A DNA stretch of 64,000 bases from Streptomyces griseocarneus (GCF_014655595.1 NZ_BNBL01000013.1:62001-126000); one strand, 5' to 3'; shown: positions 1 to 8,410, numbered from the stretch's first letter. Numbers and translations are program-made. Notes: generated by a model not told the origin, from the letters alone.

Positions 1-353
1 AGCACCAGCTCGGCGCCGGAGTCGCGCAGGATGTGGTCGCGCTCGGCGGGCCCCGCGTCCGGCGGCAGGGGCACCACGGGCACCCCGGCGAGCAGGCCGC
101 CGACGACGGCGGCGACCGTCTCGGGCGTCGCCTCGGCGCGCACGGCGACCGACGCGGCCCCGGCGATCCGCGAGGCCACCGCGCCCGCCGCGCCCAGGAG
201 TTCCTCCCGGGACAGGGACCGGCCGGCGACGGTCAGGGCGTCCGCCCGGTCGCCGGCGTCCGGCGCGAGGAGGGACGTCAGGAGGGGCGGTGGCGCCGCG
301 TCCGCGCCCTTCGCCCTCGTCTGCTGCCCGGCGCCCTCGGGTGCGTCGCTCAC
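1..353 (-). CDS. AMP-dependent acyl-CoA synthetase (malonyl-CoA synthetase-like), N-terminal part only
   Basis: The start of a minus-strand gene that runs off the left edge; about 117 residues are visible. The translation has an ANL-superfamily N-terminal pattern: a 'LTVAGRSLSREELLGAAG' stretch (open the enzyme, allocate A-domain core), then 'GLLAGVPVVPLPPDAGPAE' and 'HILRDSGAELV', as in MatB-type malonyl/methylmalonyl-CoA ligases, which supply extender units from the free acids. The ATP-binding core lies outside the window, so the substrate cannot be read. The GTG start at 353 follows GGAAGGAG by about 6 nt. Another acyl-CoA ligase of the same family is possible. Confidence 0.75.
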   Translation of the reverse strand, partial: MSDAPEGAGQQTRAKGADAAPPPLLTSLLAPDAGDRADALTVAGRSLSREELLGAAGAVASRIAGAASVAVRAEATPETVAAVVGGLLAGVPVVPLPPDAGPAERDHILRDSGAELV

Positions 354-358
354 GGTCT

Positions 359-396
359 GCTCCTTCCCCGGGGGCTCCCCCGCGCTGCGGGGGGCA
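359..396. repeat. G/C-rich palindromic intergenic element
   Basis: Immediately upstream of the acyl-CoA synthetase RBS lie interleaved inverted repeats of CCCCCG/CGGGGG type (GGGGGCTCCCCCGCG, then CTGCGGGGGGCACCCCC). The layout resembles the element at 63151-63187, and related palindromes are common between Streptomyces genes. It may fold in the 5' leader of the synthetase mRNA. The role is unknown. Confidence 0.4.
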
Positions 397-463
397 CCCC
401 CTCCGCGGATACGGGTGCTGGCCCCAGCGACCCGGGGCCCGAGGCGACCGTACCGTCGTAGGC

Positions 464-895
464 ATGATGGCCCGCGACACCGATCTGAAGAAGGACCTCG
501 ACGCGACCCTGCAGACCCGCAAGGAGCTGGGGCCGGAGTACGAACAGGAGCTGCTCGACTCGTTCCTGGAGCGGGTCGAGGAGCGTATCGAGCAGAAGCT
601 GGACGCGACCGCCGAGAAGCAGGTGCGGCGGCACCTGGCGGAGCGGCGGATGGCCGCCGCCCGGGGCCGTCCGGCCGACGGCCTGGGCACCGGCACCTTC
701 GGCGAACGCTTCGGCTTCGCGGCGGTCTCGCTGGTGCTGGCCGTGCCGCTGTCGGCGATCGGCGCCGTCAACGCCGGGCTGCCGGGCCTGCTGGTGAGCT
801 GGGCGGGCATCGTGGGCGTCAACGTCGCCCAGGCGGCGGGTGGCCTGCCCTGGACGCGCCGCGCCCGCGAGGACCGGCCCGACGACTGGAGCTGA
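464..895 (+). CDS. Small conserved membrane protein with N-terminal coiled coil
   Basis: 143 residues. The first ~70 are charged and helical (ELGPEYEQELLDSFLERVEE, then basic residues), predicted coiled coil on the cytoplasmic side. Two hydrophobic segments follow, roughly residues 85-105 and 107-125 (VSLVLAVPLSAIGAVNAG; GLLVSWAGIVGVNVAQ), then a charged C-tail. The arrangement matches a 'hypothetical integral membrane protein' type common in Streptomyces; no function is known to me. ATG codons at 464 and 467 both fit. There is no Shine-Dalgarno sequence, but a TANNNT box (TACCGT, 451-456) sits 7 nt before the first ATG, which suggests a leaderless mRNA. It diverges from the acyl-CoA synthetase. 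Confidence 0.75.
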   Translation: MMARDTDLKKDLDATLQTRKELGPEYEQELLDSFLERVEERIEQKLDATAEKQVRRHLAERRMAAARGRPADGLGTGTFGERFGFAAVSLVLAVPLSAIGAVNAGLPGLLVSWAGIVGVNVAQAAGGLPWTRRAREDRPDDWS

Positions 896-896
896 C

Positions 897-916
897 GCGG
901 CGCCGGTGAGCGCCGC
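897..916 (+). terminator. Hairpin after the small membrane protein gene
   Basis: GCGGCGC - CGGTGA - GCGCCGC: a perfect 7-bp stem with a 6-nt loop directly after the stop codon at 895. There is no U-tract, as is usual for Streptomyces terminators. Confidence 0.45.
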
Positions 917-1266
917 GCCGGAGCCGATTGACGCGGGGCCGCCGCACCCCGGCCGGAGCCGGGGTCGGGACGGCGGCGGTCCCACGTAGGACACGGGCCG
1001 TGCCCCACCGTGGGAAGGGCCTGACGTCGCGTCCGACGGCCGGGTTCGGGAGCCGCTCCGAAGGCCCCGCCGTCGCAATCGGGATGCCGGTCCGGGCGGG
1101 GGTACCGCCCTCGCCGGCACCCCTCACTGTGCCGGACCCGTGTTAAGCCCACGCTGCGCGCGCGTGACGCACGCGTACCTTTTGCGGGCCGTCAGGCGAC
1201 GCGCGTACGGGTCGTCAGACCACGTGCGGCGCGGACTGCTTCGTAACGGACTACTGAGTCACGGAC
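917..1266. other. Gene-free stretch between convergent genes
   Basis: About 350 bases between the membrane protein and the 3' end of cystathionine beta-synthase. I see no ORF with coding character, no tRNA and no clear repeat apart from the hairpin at its left end. Short open frames here have neither an RBS nor codon bias. Confidence 0.6.
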
Positions 1267-2670
1267 CTACTTCGTCGCGCCGTTGTGTCCCTGTCCCTCG
1301 GCCAGGAAGGCCAGCAGGTCCTGACGGCTCACCACGCCGGTCGGCTTGCCCTCGACCAGCACGATGGCCGCGTCCGCCTCGCCCAGAACGGCCATCAGGT
1401 CCGCGACCGGCTCGCCGGAGCCGACCTGCGGCAGCGGCGGGCACATGTGCTTCTCCAGCGGGTCGGAGAGGGAGGCGCGCTGGGTGAAGAGCGCGTCCAG
1501 CAGCTCGCGCTCCACTACCGAGCCGATGACCTCGGCGGCCATCACGTCGGGGTGCCCCGCGCCCGGCTTGACGATGGGCATCTGGGAGACGCCGTACTCG
1601 CGCAGCACCTCGATGGCCTCGCCGACGGTCTCCTCCGGGTGCATGTGCACCAGGGAGGGCATGCCGCCGTCCTTGCGGCGCAGCACGTCGCCCACGCGGG
1701 CGGCGTCGCCGGCCTCCTCCAGGAAGCCGTAGTCCGCCATCCACTCGTCGTTGAAGATCTTGCTGAGGTAGCCGCGGCCGCTGTCGGGCAGCAGGACGAC
1801 GACCACGTCCTCCGGGCCGAGGTCCTTCGCCGCGCGCAGCGCGCTGACGACCGCCATGCCGCAGGAGCCGCCGACCAGCAGGCCCTCCTCCTTGGCGAGG
1901 CGGCGGGTCATCTGGAAGGCGTCCTTGTCCGAGACGGCGATGATCTCGTCGGTCACCGTGCCGTCGTAGGCGGACGGCCAGAAGTCCTCACCGACGCCCT
2001 CGATCAGGTACGGACGGCCCGAACCGCCGCTGTAGACCGAGCCCTCCGGGTCGGAGCCGATGACCTTGACCCGGCCGTCGCTGACTTCCTTCAGGTAGCG
2101 GCCGGTGCCGCTGATGGTGCCGCCGGTGCCCACGCCCGCCACGAAGTGCGTGATCTTCCCCTCCGTCTGCTCCCACAGCTCGGGGCCGGTGGAGTAGTAG
2201 TGCGAGAGGGGGTTGTTGGGGTTGCTGTACTGGTCGGGCTTCCAGGCGTTGGGGGTCTCACGGACGAGCCGGTCGGAGACGTTGTAGTAGGAGTCCGGGT
2301 GCTCCGGGTCGACGGCGGTGGGGCAGACGACGACCTCTGCACCGTACGCGCGAAGCACGTTGATCTTGTCCTGCGAGACCTTGTCCGGGCAGACGAAGAT
2401 GCACTTGTAGCCCTTCTGCTGGGCCACGATCGCCAGGCCCACGCCCGTGTTGCCGGACGTCGGCTCCACGATCGTGCCGCCGGGCTTGAGCTCCCCCGAC
2501 TTCTCCGCCGCCTCGATCATGCGGACGGCGATGCGGTCCTTCACGGAACCGCCGGGGTTGAAGTACTCGACCTTGGCCAGGACGGTGGCCTGGATGCCCT
2601 CGGTCACATGGTTGAGCTTCACCAGCGGGGTGTTGCCAACGAGCTCAATCATCGAATCGTGATACTGCAC
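1267..2670 (-). CDS. Cystathionine beta-synthase
   Basis: 467 residues. PLP-dependent condensation of serine and homocysteine to cystathionine (reverse transsulfuration), cytosolic. The fold-type II core spans about residues 1-320: 'NPGGSVKDR' with the PLP lysine at K44, the phosphate loop 'EPTSGNTG' near 69-76, and 'GTGGTISGTG' further on. The C-terminal ~130 residues hold two CBS repeats (ending 'GVVSRQDLLAFLAEG'), as in actinobacterial and eukaryotic CBS; plain cysteine synthases lack them. The GTG start at 2670 follows GGAG by 6 nt and gives the usual N-terminus VQYHDSMIELVGNTP. An in-frame upstream extension to 2715 lacks homologous character. Confidence 0.93.
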   Translation of the reverse strand: MQYHDSMIELVGNTPLVKLNHVTEGIQATVLAKVEYFNPGGSVKDRIAVRMIEAAEKSGELKPGGTIVEPTSGNTGVGLAIVAQQKGYKCIFVCPDKVSQDKINVLRAYGAEVVVCPTAVDPEHPDSYYNVSDRLVRETPNAWKPDQYSNPNNPLSHYYSTGPELWEQTEGKITHFVAGVGTGGTISGTGRYLKEVSDGRVKVIGSDPEGSVYSGGSGRPYLIEGVGEDFWPSAYDGTVTDEIIAVSDKDAFQMTRRLAKEEGLLVGGSCGMAVVSALRAAKDLGPEDVVVVLLPDSGRGYLSKIFNDEWMADYGFLEEAGDAARVGDVLRRKDGGMPSLVHMHPEETVGEAIEVLREYGVSQMPIVKPGAGHPDVMAAEVIGSVVERELLDALFTQRASLSDPLEKHMCPPLPQVGSGEPVADLMAVLGEADAAIVLVEGKPTGVVSRQDLLAFLAEGQGHNGATK

Positions 2671-2888
2671 GGTGATCTCCGCGGTCGGGGGCACTAGCGG
2701 TCGTCGCGTGCCCATACCGCCAGCCTATTGCGCGTCCGACTGCACCAGTGGCGGTTGCACGCGGCCGCTCACGGGGCAACCTGCTGGTAACGCGCTCCGG
2801 CAAAGGGCCCGCGCGGTTCGTGAAGCTTTTATGAAGCGTTTGTAAATCGGCTTGTGAACGGGTTTCGTGGCGCGAAGGAGGCCGGCCG
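2671..2888. promoter_or_regulatory. Divergent promoter region, CBS gene / SGNH hydrolase
   Basis: 218 bp between divergent starts. The SGNH side has an AT-richer patch around 2823-2848 (GCTTTTATGAAGCG and GTTTGTAAATC) ahead of a strong AAGGAGG RBS at 2875-2881. No firm -35/-10 pair can be assigned by eye. Confidence 0.4.
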
Positions 2889-3920
2889 ATGTCCATGCAG
2901 AGGGCGAGGGTCGCGCGGCGGATCGCGGCGGCTGCGGCGTACGGAGGCGGCGGGGCGGGGCTGCTGGGCGGCGCCGCGCTCGGCGTCCTGCTCACCGAGG
3001 TGGCCCTGGCCCGGCGCGTGGTCGGCGGCCACAACGACACCCCGCCGCACGCGGACGGCCGCTACGGCTCCGCGTTCGTCCACCGCCTGGGGCGCGAGCC
3101 CCTGCTGCTGGGCGTCCTGGGCGACTCCACGGCCGCCGGCCAGGGCGTGCACCGCCCCCGGCAGACGCCCGGCGCCCTGCTGGCCTCCGGCCTGGCGGCG
3201 GTGGCCGAGCGACCGGTGGAGCTGCGCACCGTGGCGCTGTCCGGCGCGCAGTCCTACGACCTCGAGCGCCAGGTCACCCAGATCCTCTCCCTCCCCGACC
3301 GCATCCCCGACGTCTGCGTGATCATGATCGGCGCCAACGACGTCACCCACCGGGTGCCCTACGCCCGTTCCGTGCGGCTGCTGTCGGAGGCGGTGCGCCG
3401 ACTGCGCGACGCGGGCTGCGAGGTCGTGGTGGGCACCTGCCCCGACCTGGGCACCATCGAGCCCGTCTACCAGCCGCTGCGCTGGCTGGCCCGGCGGCTG
3501 AGCCGCCAGCTGGCGGCGGCACAGACGATAGGGGTGCTGGAGGCGGGCGGGCGCACGGTCTCGCTGGGCGACCTGCTGGGCCCGGAGTTCGCGGCGAACC
3601 CGCGCGAGCTGTTCGGCCCGGACAACTACCACCCCTCCGCCGAGGGCTACGCCACGGCCGCCATGGCCGTGCTGCCCACGCTCTGCGCGGCGCTGGCCCT
3701 GTGGCCCGAGGACGAGCGGCCGGACGCCGCCCGCCGCGAGGGCATCCTGCCGGTGGCCACGGCGGCGGCCCAGGCCGCCGCGGAGGGCGGCACGGAGGTC
3801 ACGGCGACGGCCCGCGGCCGCTGGGCGCTGCTCAAGCACCGCAAGCGGCGCCGGCTGCCCGCCCACACCGAGGCGGCCGAGCACCACCCCGCCCGGCCGG
3901 CCCCCGGGCGTACGCTGTGA
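2889..3920 (+). CDS. SGNH/GDSL-family hydrolase (esterase/lipase-like)
   Basis: 343 residues. An N-terminal hydrophobic stretch (about residues 12-40, small-residue rich) is a signal anchor or uncleaved signal peptide. SGNH blocks are clear: block I 'GVLGDSTAAGQG' with nucleophile S80, block III 'MIGANDVTH' with N150, and block V 'DNYHPSAEG' with D245 and H248 as the DxxH pair. The C-terminal ~75 residues are Ala/Arg-rich and probably disordered, ending in a basic 'KHRKRRR' patch. The family hydrolyses ester bonds of lipids or acylated sugars; the substrate here is unknown. AAGGAGG is 7 nt before ATG. It starts a rightward run followed by the thiolase gene. Confidence 0.87.
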   Translation: MSMQRARVARRIAAAAAYGGGGAGLLGGAALGVLLTEVALARRVVGGHNDTPPHADGRYGSAFVHRLGREPLLLGVLGDSTAAGQGVHRPRQTPGALLASGLAAVAERPVELRTVALSGAQSYDLERQVTQILSLPDRIPDVCVIMIGANDVTHRVPYARSVRLLSEAVRRLRDAGCEVVVGTCPDLGTIEPVYQPLRWLARRLSRQLAAAQTIGVLEAGGRTVSLGDLLGPEFAANPRELFGPDNYHPSAEGYATAAMAVLPTLCAALALWPEDERPDAARREGILPVATAAAQAAAEGGTEVTATARGRWALLKHRKRRRLPAHTEAAEHHPARPAPGRTL

Positions 3921-3935
3921 GGACGGCGAGTGAGC

Positions 3936-3948
3936 AAGCGCTTAGAAA
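3936..3948. promoter_or_regulatory. Possible TetR-type operator (CAAGCGCTT core)
   Basis: A palindromic core AAGCGCTT sits within AGCAAGCGCTTAGA, about 95 bp upstream of the thiolase start. The 14-mer agrees at most positions with the KstR2-type operator pattern AnCAAGnnCTTGnT known from actinobacterial acyl-CoA/steroid regulons; two outer positions differ. This is assigned from sequence resemblance only. Confidence 0.3.
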
Positions 3949-4040
3949 AGAGGCCCGCATCACAGCCCCGAGATCGTGACCAAGAGGCTACGGGCGGGTA
4001 ACTTCCGGGAAGTCGTCCCTCGTCACCTTGGAGCCGTGTG

Positions 4041-5261
4041 ATGCCCGAAGCCGTGATCGTCTCAACCGCCCGCTCCCCCATCGGCCGCGCCTTCAAGGGC
4101 TCGCTGAAGGACATGCGGCCCGACGACCTCACCGCCGCGATCATCCAGGCGGCGCTCGACAAGGTGCCCGGCCTCGACCCGCGCGAGATCGACGACCTGA
4201 TGCTCGGCTGCGGCCTGCCCGGCGGCGAGCAGGGCCACAACCTCGGCCGGATCGTGGCCGTGCAGATGGGCATGGACCACCTGCCCGCCACCACGATCAC
4301 CCGCTACTGCGCCTCCTCCCTGCAGACCTCGCGGATGGCGCTGCACGCCATCAAGGCGGGCGAGGGCGACGTCTTCATCTCGGCGGGCGTCGAGACGGTC
4401 TCCCGCTCCGTCAACGGCTCCTCCGACGGCATGCCCGGCACCCACAACCCCCTCTTCGCCGACGCCGAGGCCCGCACGGCCGCCCGCGCCGAGCAGGGCG
4501 GCGAGGGCTGGCAGGACCCGCGCGAGGCGGGCCTGGTCCCCGACGCGTACATCGCGATGGGCCAGACCGCCGAGAACCTCGCCCGCCTCAAGGGCGTCAC
4601 CCGCGAGGAGATGGACGAGTTCGGCGTCCGCTCGCAGAACCTCGCCGAGCAGGCGATCGCCAAGGGCTTCTGGCAGCGCGAGATCACCCCGGTGACGCTC
4701 CCCGACGGCACGGTCGTCTCCCAGGACGACGGCCCCCGCGCGGGCGTCACCCTGGAGGGCGTGCAGGGCCTCAAGCCCGCGTTCCGCCCCGACGGCCTGG
4801 TCACCGCGGCCAACTGCTGCCCGCTGAACGACGGCGCCGCCGCCCTGGTGATCATGTCCGACACCAAGGCCCGCGAGCTGGGCCTGACCCCGCTCGCCCG
4901 CATCGTCTCCACCGGCGTCTCGGCACTGTCGCCCGAGATCATGGGTTACGGCCCGGTGGAGGCCAGCAAGCAGGCCCTGCGACGGGCCGGCCTGGGCATC
5001 GGCGACATCGACCTGGTCGAGATCAACGAGGCGTTCGCCGCGCAGGTCATCCCCTCCTACCGCGACCTGGGCATCGACATCGACCGGCTCAACGTCAACG
5101 GCGGCGCCATCGCGGTCGGCCACCCCTTCGGCATGACGGGCGCCCGCATCACCACCACGCTGATCAACTCCCTCCAGTTCCACGACAAGCAGTTCGGCCT
5201 GGAGACGATGTGCGTGGGCGGCGGCCAGGGCATGGCGATGGTGATCGAGCGCCTGAGCTGA
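4041..5261 (+). CDS. Acetyl-CoA C-acyltransferase (thiolase)
   Basis: 406 residues. Thiolysis of 3-ketoacyl-CoA, or the reverse Claisen condensation; part of fatty-acid beta-oxidation or acetoacetyl-CoA formation. The acyl-accepting cysteine is C90 in 'TRYCASSLQTS'. The histidine motif 'GHPFGMTGAR' and the second cysteine motif 'CVGGGQGMA' are both present near the C-terminus, so the enzyme should be active. ATG at 4041 has GGAG at 7 nt; a GTG one codon upstream is also in frame. No hydratase/dehydrogenase partner (FadB) is next to it, so it probably works with enzymes encoded elsewhere. Confidence 0.92.
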   Translation: MPEAVIVSTARSPIGRAFKGSLKDMRPDDLTAAIIQAALDKVPGLDPREIDDLMLGCGLPGGEQGHNLGRIVAVQMGMDHLPATTITRYCASSLQTSRMALHAIKAGEGDVFISAGVETVSRSVNGSSDGMPGTHNPLFADAEARTAARAEQGGEGWQDPREAGLVPDAYIAMGQTAENLARLKGVTREEMDEFGVRSQNLAEQAIAKGFWQREITPVTLPDGTVVSQDDGPRAGVTLEGVQGLKPAFRPDGLVTAANCCPLNDGAAALVIMSDTKARELGLTPLARIVSTGVSALSPEIMGYGPVEASKQALRRAGLGIGDIDLVEINEAFAAQVIPSYRDLGIDIDRLNVNGGAIAVGHPFGMTGARITTTLINSLQFHDKQFGLETMCVGGGQGMAMVIERLS

Positions 5262-5519
5262 GGCCCGGCGCCTGGGCTGCCCCGCGGGCAACTGCCAGCA
5301 GCACCAGGCACGCACCTTGCCAAAACGTGACCGAATCTCCCTCAGGATGTGACGAACATCCCGGGGGAGATTCGTTTCCGCAGGTCAGAGTGGTTGAAGG
5401 AACAACGTCCGGGACCGAAGTCCCGTCCGGTTCATGACGTTTCGCTCTGCAGGGCTCCCAGGACGTGCGCGAAGCTGAGGTAGGAATTCGGGGGATCCAT
5501 AGCAACCGGGAGTTAGCCA

Positions 5520-6323
5520 GTGAGCGCCATGTCTCTTGCCCTGCTGCTGGCCGCTGCCGCCGCCACGGCCGCGGGTGTCGCGGCCCTGCTCGGCACGCGC
5601 GGCCTGCGCCGCCAGCTCACCGAGCTGCGCGCCGACCTGGCGGCCGCGACGGCGGAGCGCGAGACGCGCGCCGCGGCGGTGCCCCACGCGCGCAGCGCAC
5701 CGGTCGCCGAGCTCTCCGAGATACGGGCCGCGGTGGCCGACGCCCTCGCCGAGGAGCGCGAGCGGGAGCTGGCCGAGGCCCGCGCGTTCTGGGCGGCACA
5801 GGAGGCGCGCGACCTGACCAACGCGGCCGACACCCCGTCCCTCCTGGGCGGGCTGCAGGGGCTGGGCGACGAGCCGCTCCTGGAGAGCCCGTACGGCGGC
5901 TTCTACCTCCCCCGCCAGGCCGACCTGGCCGACGAGGCCGAGGCCGCGGACTCCCCCGAGCTGGCCGCCGCGCGCCGCCGGCACCCCTCGCACCCGGACT
6001 TCTCCCCGGTGGCCGCGGCCGCGACCGACCACGAGCGCACGGTCGAGCTCCTCGACGAGCTGGCGGATGCGGAGATCCCGCTGGCGGACGTCCGCCCCGG
6101 CCCGCTGGGCACGCTCGACGTCTACGTCTTCGCGGACGGCACGACGGTCTGCATGACCCCCGGCCACCGCGAGACCGCCGAGCGCCTGGCCGAGGCCCTG
6201 CGCGCGGGCGACGCCCCGGTGCTGCTGGGCGGCTCGGGCGTCTCCGGCGCGTACGCCCTGACCTTCCGCTGCAGGACGGGCAGCGTCTACGTCCTGGCGG
6301 ACAGGGTCATCGCGTCGCTGTAG
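5520..6323 (+). CDS. Conserved membrane-anchored protein, function unknown
   Basis: 267 residues; I do not recognise a named family. Residues ~4-24 form one hydrophobic helix, followed by a long Ala/Glu/Arg-rich segment predicted to be coiled coil (roughly 30-100, e.g. 'ADALAEERERELAEA'). The C-terminal half looks globular (from about 175: 'LDVYVFADGTTVCMTPGHRE', then 'VSGAYALTFRC') and may be a small ligand-binding fold. A signal-anchored protein with its C-terminal domain outside is the likely topology. GTG at 5520 is chosen because GGGAG precedes it by 7 nt; ATG at 5529 is possible. It stands alone. Confidence 0.7.
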   Translation: MSAMSLALLLAAAAATAAGVAALLGTRGLRRQLTELRADLAAATAERETRAAAVPHARSAPVAELSEIRAAVADALAEERERELAEARAFWAAQEARDLTNAADTPSLLGGLQGLGDEPLLESPYGGFYLPRQADLADEAEAADSPELAAARRRHPSHPDFSPVAAAATDHERTVELLDELADAEIPLADVRPGPLGTLDVYVFADGTTVCMTPGHRETAERLAEALRAGDAPVLLGGSGVSGAYALTFRCRTGSVYVLADRVIASL

Positions 6324-6386
6324 GACGACGCCGCGCCCGGAACCGGGCGCGAGGGGCCCGGGCGGGACACCCCGCCCACACCCCGC

Positions 6387-6713
6387 CTACAGCCCGCACC
6401 GCCGCTCCGCGGCCCGCACGAGCGACACGGCCTCCGTCACACCCTCGCCGACGCCGCCGGAGGCGATGAGCGCTTCGGCCAAATCGTGACCGGCCACCGC
6501 CACTTGGTCGGCCACCGCGAACATCCCGGCGTCCGGCATCTCCCTCAGTTCGGCGGCCCCCGGCTCCTCGATCCGCTGGGTCCACGCGGCCAACTCTCGG
6601 GCCAGGGCCAGCGCTTCCGCCGCCGCCCCACGGCTGAGTCGGGACTGGGGAAGGGTCCGCAGCCGGTCGGCGAAGCTGTCCACGGCGGCCAGGAGAGGCG
6701 TCACATCATCCAC
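6387..6713 (-). CDS. Small conserved helical protein, function unknown
   Basis: 108 residues, all-alpha by composition, with no membrane segment, signal peptide or metal motif. Heptad-like Leu/Ala spacing (e.g. 'AAAEALALARELAAW') suggests a helical bundle. Codon bias is fully Streptomyces-like, which supports it as a real gene. It is convergent with the preceding membrane-anchored protein and divergent from the small protein at 6812. I do not recognise a family. Confidence 0.65.
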   Translation of the reverse strand: MDDVTPLLAAVDSFADRLRTLPQSRLSRGAAAEALALARELAAWTQRIEEPGAAELREMPDAGMFAVADQVAVAGHDLAEALIASGGVGEGVTEAVSLVRAAERRCGL

Positions 6714-6811
6714 GCCACGAGCCTATGCGCCGCCCACCGACTGTTGCCAACGCTTGAACACTCGGGCACGGTGACATGAAGGACCATCATTCCACGCGTC
6801 CGGAGGCGCCG

Positions 6812-7042
6812 ATGTCCCACGTCTTCTCCGACGAGACCCACCGGAACCTGCTCTCCCGAATCCCCCACTGCACCGGCCGCGAAGTAGCCGACTGGCTGCG
6901 CACGGTCGAAGAAGGACCCTCTCTCTTCCGCTTCGAGGAGAAGGTCAGCTGGCTGCGCGGAGAGCACAATCTCGCTTACGGCCACGCAAAGGCGATCGTC
7001 CACGAGTACGACCTGCGACGGGCCGCGCGGAAGCTCCGGTAG
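6812..7042 (+). CDS. DUF4287-like small protein
   Basis: 76 residues. The sequence 'GREVADWLRTVEEGP' followed by 'EEKVSWLRGEHNLAYGHA' and 'IVHEYDLRRAARK' looks like the DUF4287 fold, in which a tryptophan-containing helix precedes a glycine-histidine turn and a basic C-terminus. Members are small cytosolic proteins of unknown function. ATG at 6812 is chosen because GGAGG sits 5 nt upstream; an in-frame ATG at 6776 has no RBS. Confidence 0.65.
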   Translation: MSHVFSDETHRNLLSRIPHCTGREVADWLRTVEEGPSLFRFEEKVSWLRGEHNLAYGHAKAIVHEYDLRRAARKLR

Positions 7043-7062
7043 CGGACGCGCCGCAAACGGAC

Positions 7063-7095
7063 GGGGCCCGGGACGACAAAGTCGTCCCGGGCCCC
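7063..7095. terminator. Strong bidirectional terminator
   Basis: GGGGCCCGGGACGAC (7063-7077), loop AAA, then its exact complement (7081-7095): a 15-bp perfect stem between convergent genes, so it can serve both strands. Confidence 0.85.
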
Positions 7096-7139
7096 GCCAC
7101 CGGTCTCGATCACCGGTCACGCATTTATGCGTCCGCGCG

Positions 7140-8021
7140 CTAGTCGTTATTCAGGATCGCGATGATCCGGAGGATCTCGGTGTAGATCCAGACCAGCGTC
7201 ATCGTCAGACCGAAGGCCGCCAGCCACGACTCCTCGCGCGGAGCGCCGTACTGCACGCCGTCCTCGACCTGCTTGAAGTCCAGCGCCAGGAACGCGGCAC
7301 CGATCACGACGCCGATGACGCCGAAGACGATGCCGAGGCCGCCGGTGCGCAGGCCGAGCCCGTCACCGCCGCCGATGACGGCGACCAGGACGTTGACCAG
7401 CGAGAGCAGCACGAAGCCGATGGCGGCGCCGATCACGAACCGCATGAAGCGGGCGTTGACCCGGATGATCCGGGTCCGGTAGGCGATGAGCACACCGGCG
7501 AAGACGGCCATCGTGCCGAGCACGGCCTGCATCGGGGCGCCCTTGGCGACCTCGTTGTAGACCTGGCTGATGACGCCGAGGAACAGGCCCTCGAAGACGG
7601 CGTAGGCCAGGATCAGCGGCGGGGAGACCTTGCGCCGGAAGGACTGGACGAAGCCGAGCACCATGGCCACGAGGCCGGCCGCGAAGCCGACGCCCACGGG
7701 CAGCCGCAGCGCCCAGGCGGCGCCGGCCGCGAGGACCACGAGGCCCAGGGTGATGGAGGTCCGCGCGACGACGTCGTCGATCGTCATGCGGTCGGCGCGC
7801 GCGGGCGCCTGCGGGGGGTAGCCCTGCTGAAGGTCCGGCCCGCCCTGCGCGTACGGATCGGCCGCGTAGGGGTTGGCGGGCTGGGCGTAGGGGTTTCCGG
7901 CGTACGGGTTGGTCGCGTACGGGTTGCCCTGGGCCGCGGTCCCGGCCTGCGGGGCCGCGTCGAAGCCCGCGTGACCGCCGCTGAACCCCCGTCGCGAGAA
8001 GACCGGGTTCCTGCTCCTCAT
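7140..8021 (-). CDS. Bax inhibitor-1/YccA-family integral membrane protein
   Basis: 293 residues. The N-terminal ~75 are cytosolic-looking and low-complexity, with six copies of an NPYA/DPYA motif (about residues 33-60). After 'DRMTIDDVVARTSITLG' come seven hydrophobic segments ending 'TLVWIYTEILRIIAILNND', the BI-1 arrangement with acidic residues in the last helix. BI-1 proteins are pH-sensitive cation (calcium) leak channels in bacteria such as BsYetJ; the role in Streptomyces is not established. ATG at 8021 is chosen because GGAGGAG lies just upstream. An in-frame ATG seven codons earlier overlaps that RBS. Confidence 0.88.
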   Translation of the reverse strand: MRSRNPVFSRRGFSGGHAGFDAAPQAGTAAQGNPYATNPYAGNPYAQPANPYAADPYAQGGPDLQQGYPPQAPARADRMTIDDVVARTSITLGLVVLAAGAAWALRLPVGVGFAAGLVAMVLGFVQSFRRKVSPPLILAYAVFEGLFLGVISQVYNEVAKGAPMQAVLGTMAVFAGVLIAYRTRIIRVNARFMRFVIGAAIGFVLLSLVNVLVAVIGGGDGLGLRTGGLGIVFGVIGVVIGAAFLALDFKQVEDGVQYGAPREESWLAAFGLTMTLVWIYTEILRIIAILNND

Positions 8022-8264
8022 CTCACTCCTCCATGGCCGCACAGCGCAGCCTTGGGCTCAAGGGTAATAGGTAGGCAAAGGAATGACTCTCCTGCTCCGG
8101 GACGATCTTTTCTTCCCGCACCTACGTACCGGACAACGCGAACCGGCGGCGGTCGGTTCCGCGAAGAACGCGGGAAAGCGAGCATTTCCGCATCGGGCCC
8201 GCATCGGGCCTGGTCCTGGCGGCACGGAAGGGAACTGAGGCGGTACAGAAGGCTGAGCGGGAAG
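8022..8264. other. Spacer between bldA and the BI-1-like gene
   Basis: Reading on the minus strand, this is the 3' flank of the tRNA followed by the BI-1-like gene's promoter area. It holds a local repeat GCATCGGGCCC/GCATCGGGCC (about 8188-8215) that can fold with itself and might end the tRNA transcript. No open frame with coding character. Confidence 0.45.
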
Positions 8265-8347
8265 TGCCCGGAGCCGGACTTGAACCGGCACGGCCCGAAG
8301 GGCCAGCGAGGTTTAAGCTCGCCGTGTCTGCATTCCACCATCCGGGC
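8265..8347 (-). tRNA. bldA: tRNA-Leu(UAA), the bldA developmental tRNA
   Basis: On the minus strand the sequence folds as a class II tRNA. Acceptor stem GCCCGGA/TCCGGGC, discriminator A, no encoded CCA; D-arm GTG/CAC; anticodon stem GCGAG/CTCGC with loop CTTAAAC; long variable arm GGCCC-TTC-GGGCC; T-arm GCCGG/CCGGC with TTCAAGT loop. The anticodon is TAA (8313-8315), reading UUA leucine codons. In Streptomyces this tRNA is bldA: it is the only reader of the rare UUA codon and gates aerial growth and antibiotic genes. The same window contains one TTA codon that I could find, in galK (55420-55422). Confidence 0.97.
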
Positions 8348-8410
8348 GGGGGCTCTCGGGCAGCACAGGCGGGGAGGTGCGCGAACCTCCACCGCGAGGA
8401 GAGCAGGACG

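Noticed and set aside
928..1146. Short open frame between the small membrane protein and CBS
   Set aside because: No RBS, no homology that I recognise and Arg/Pro/Thr-heavy composition.
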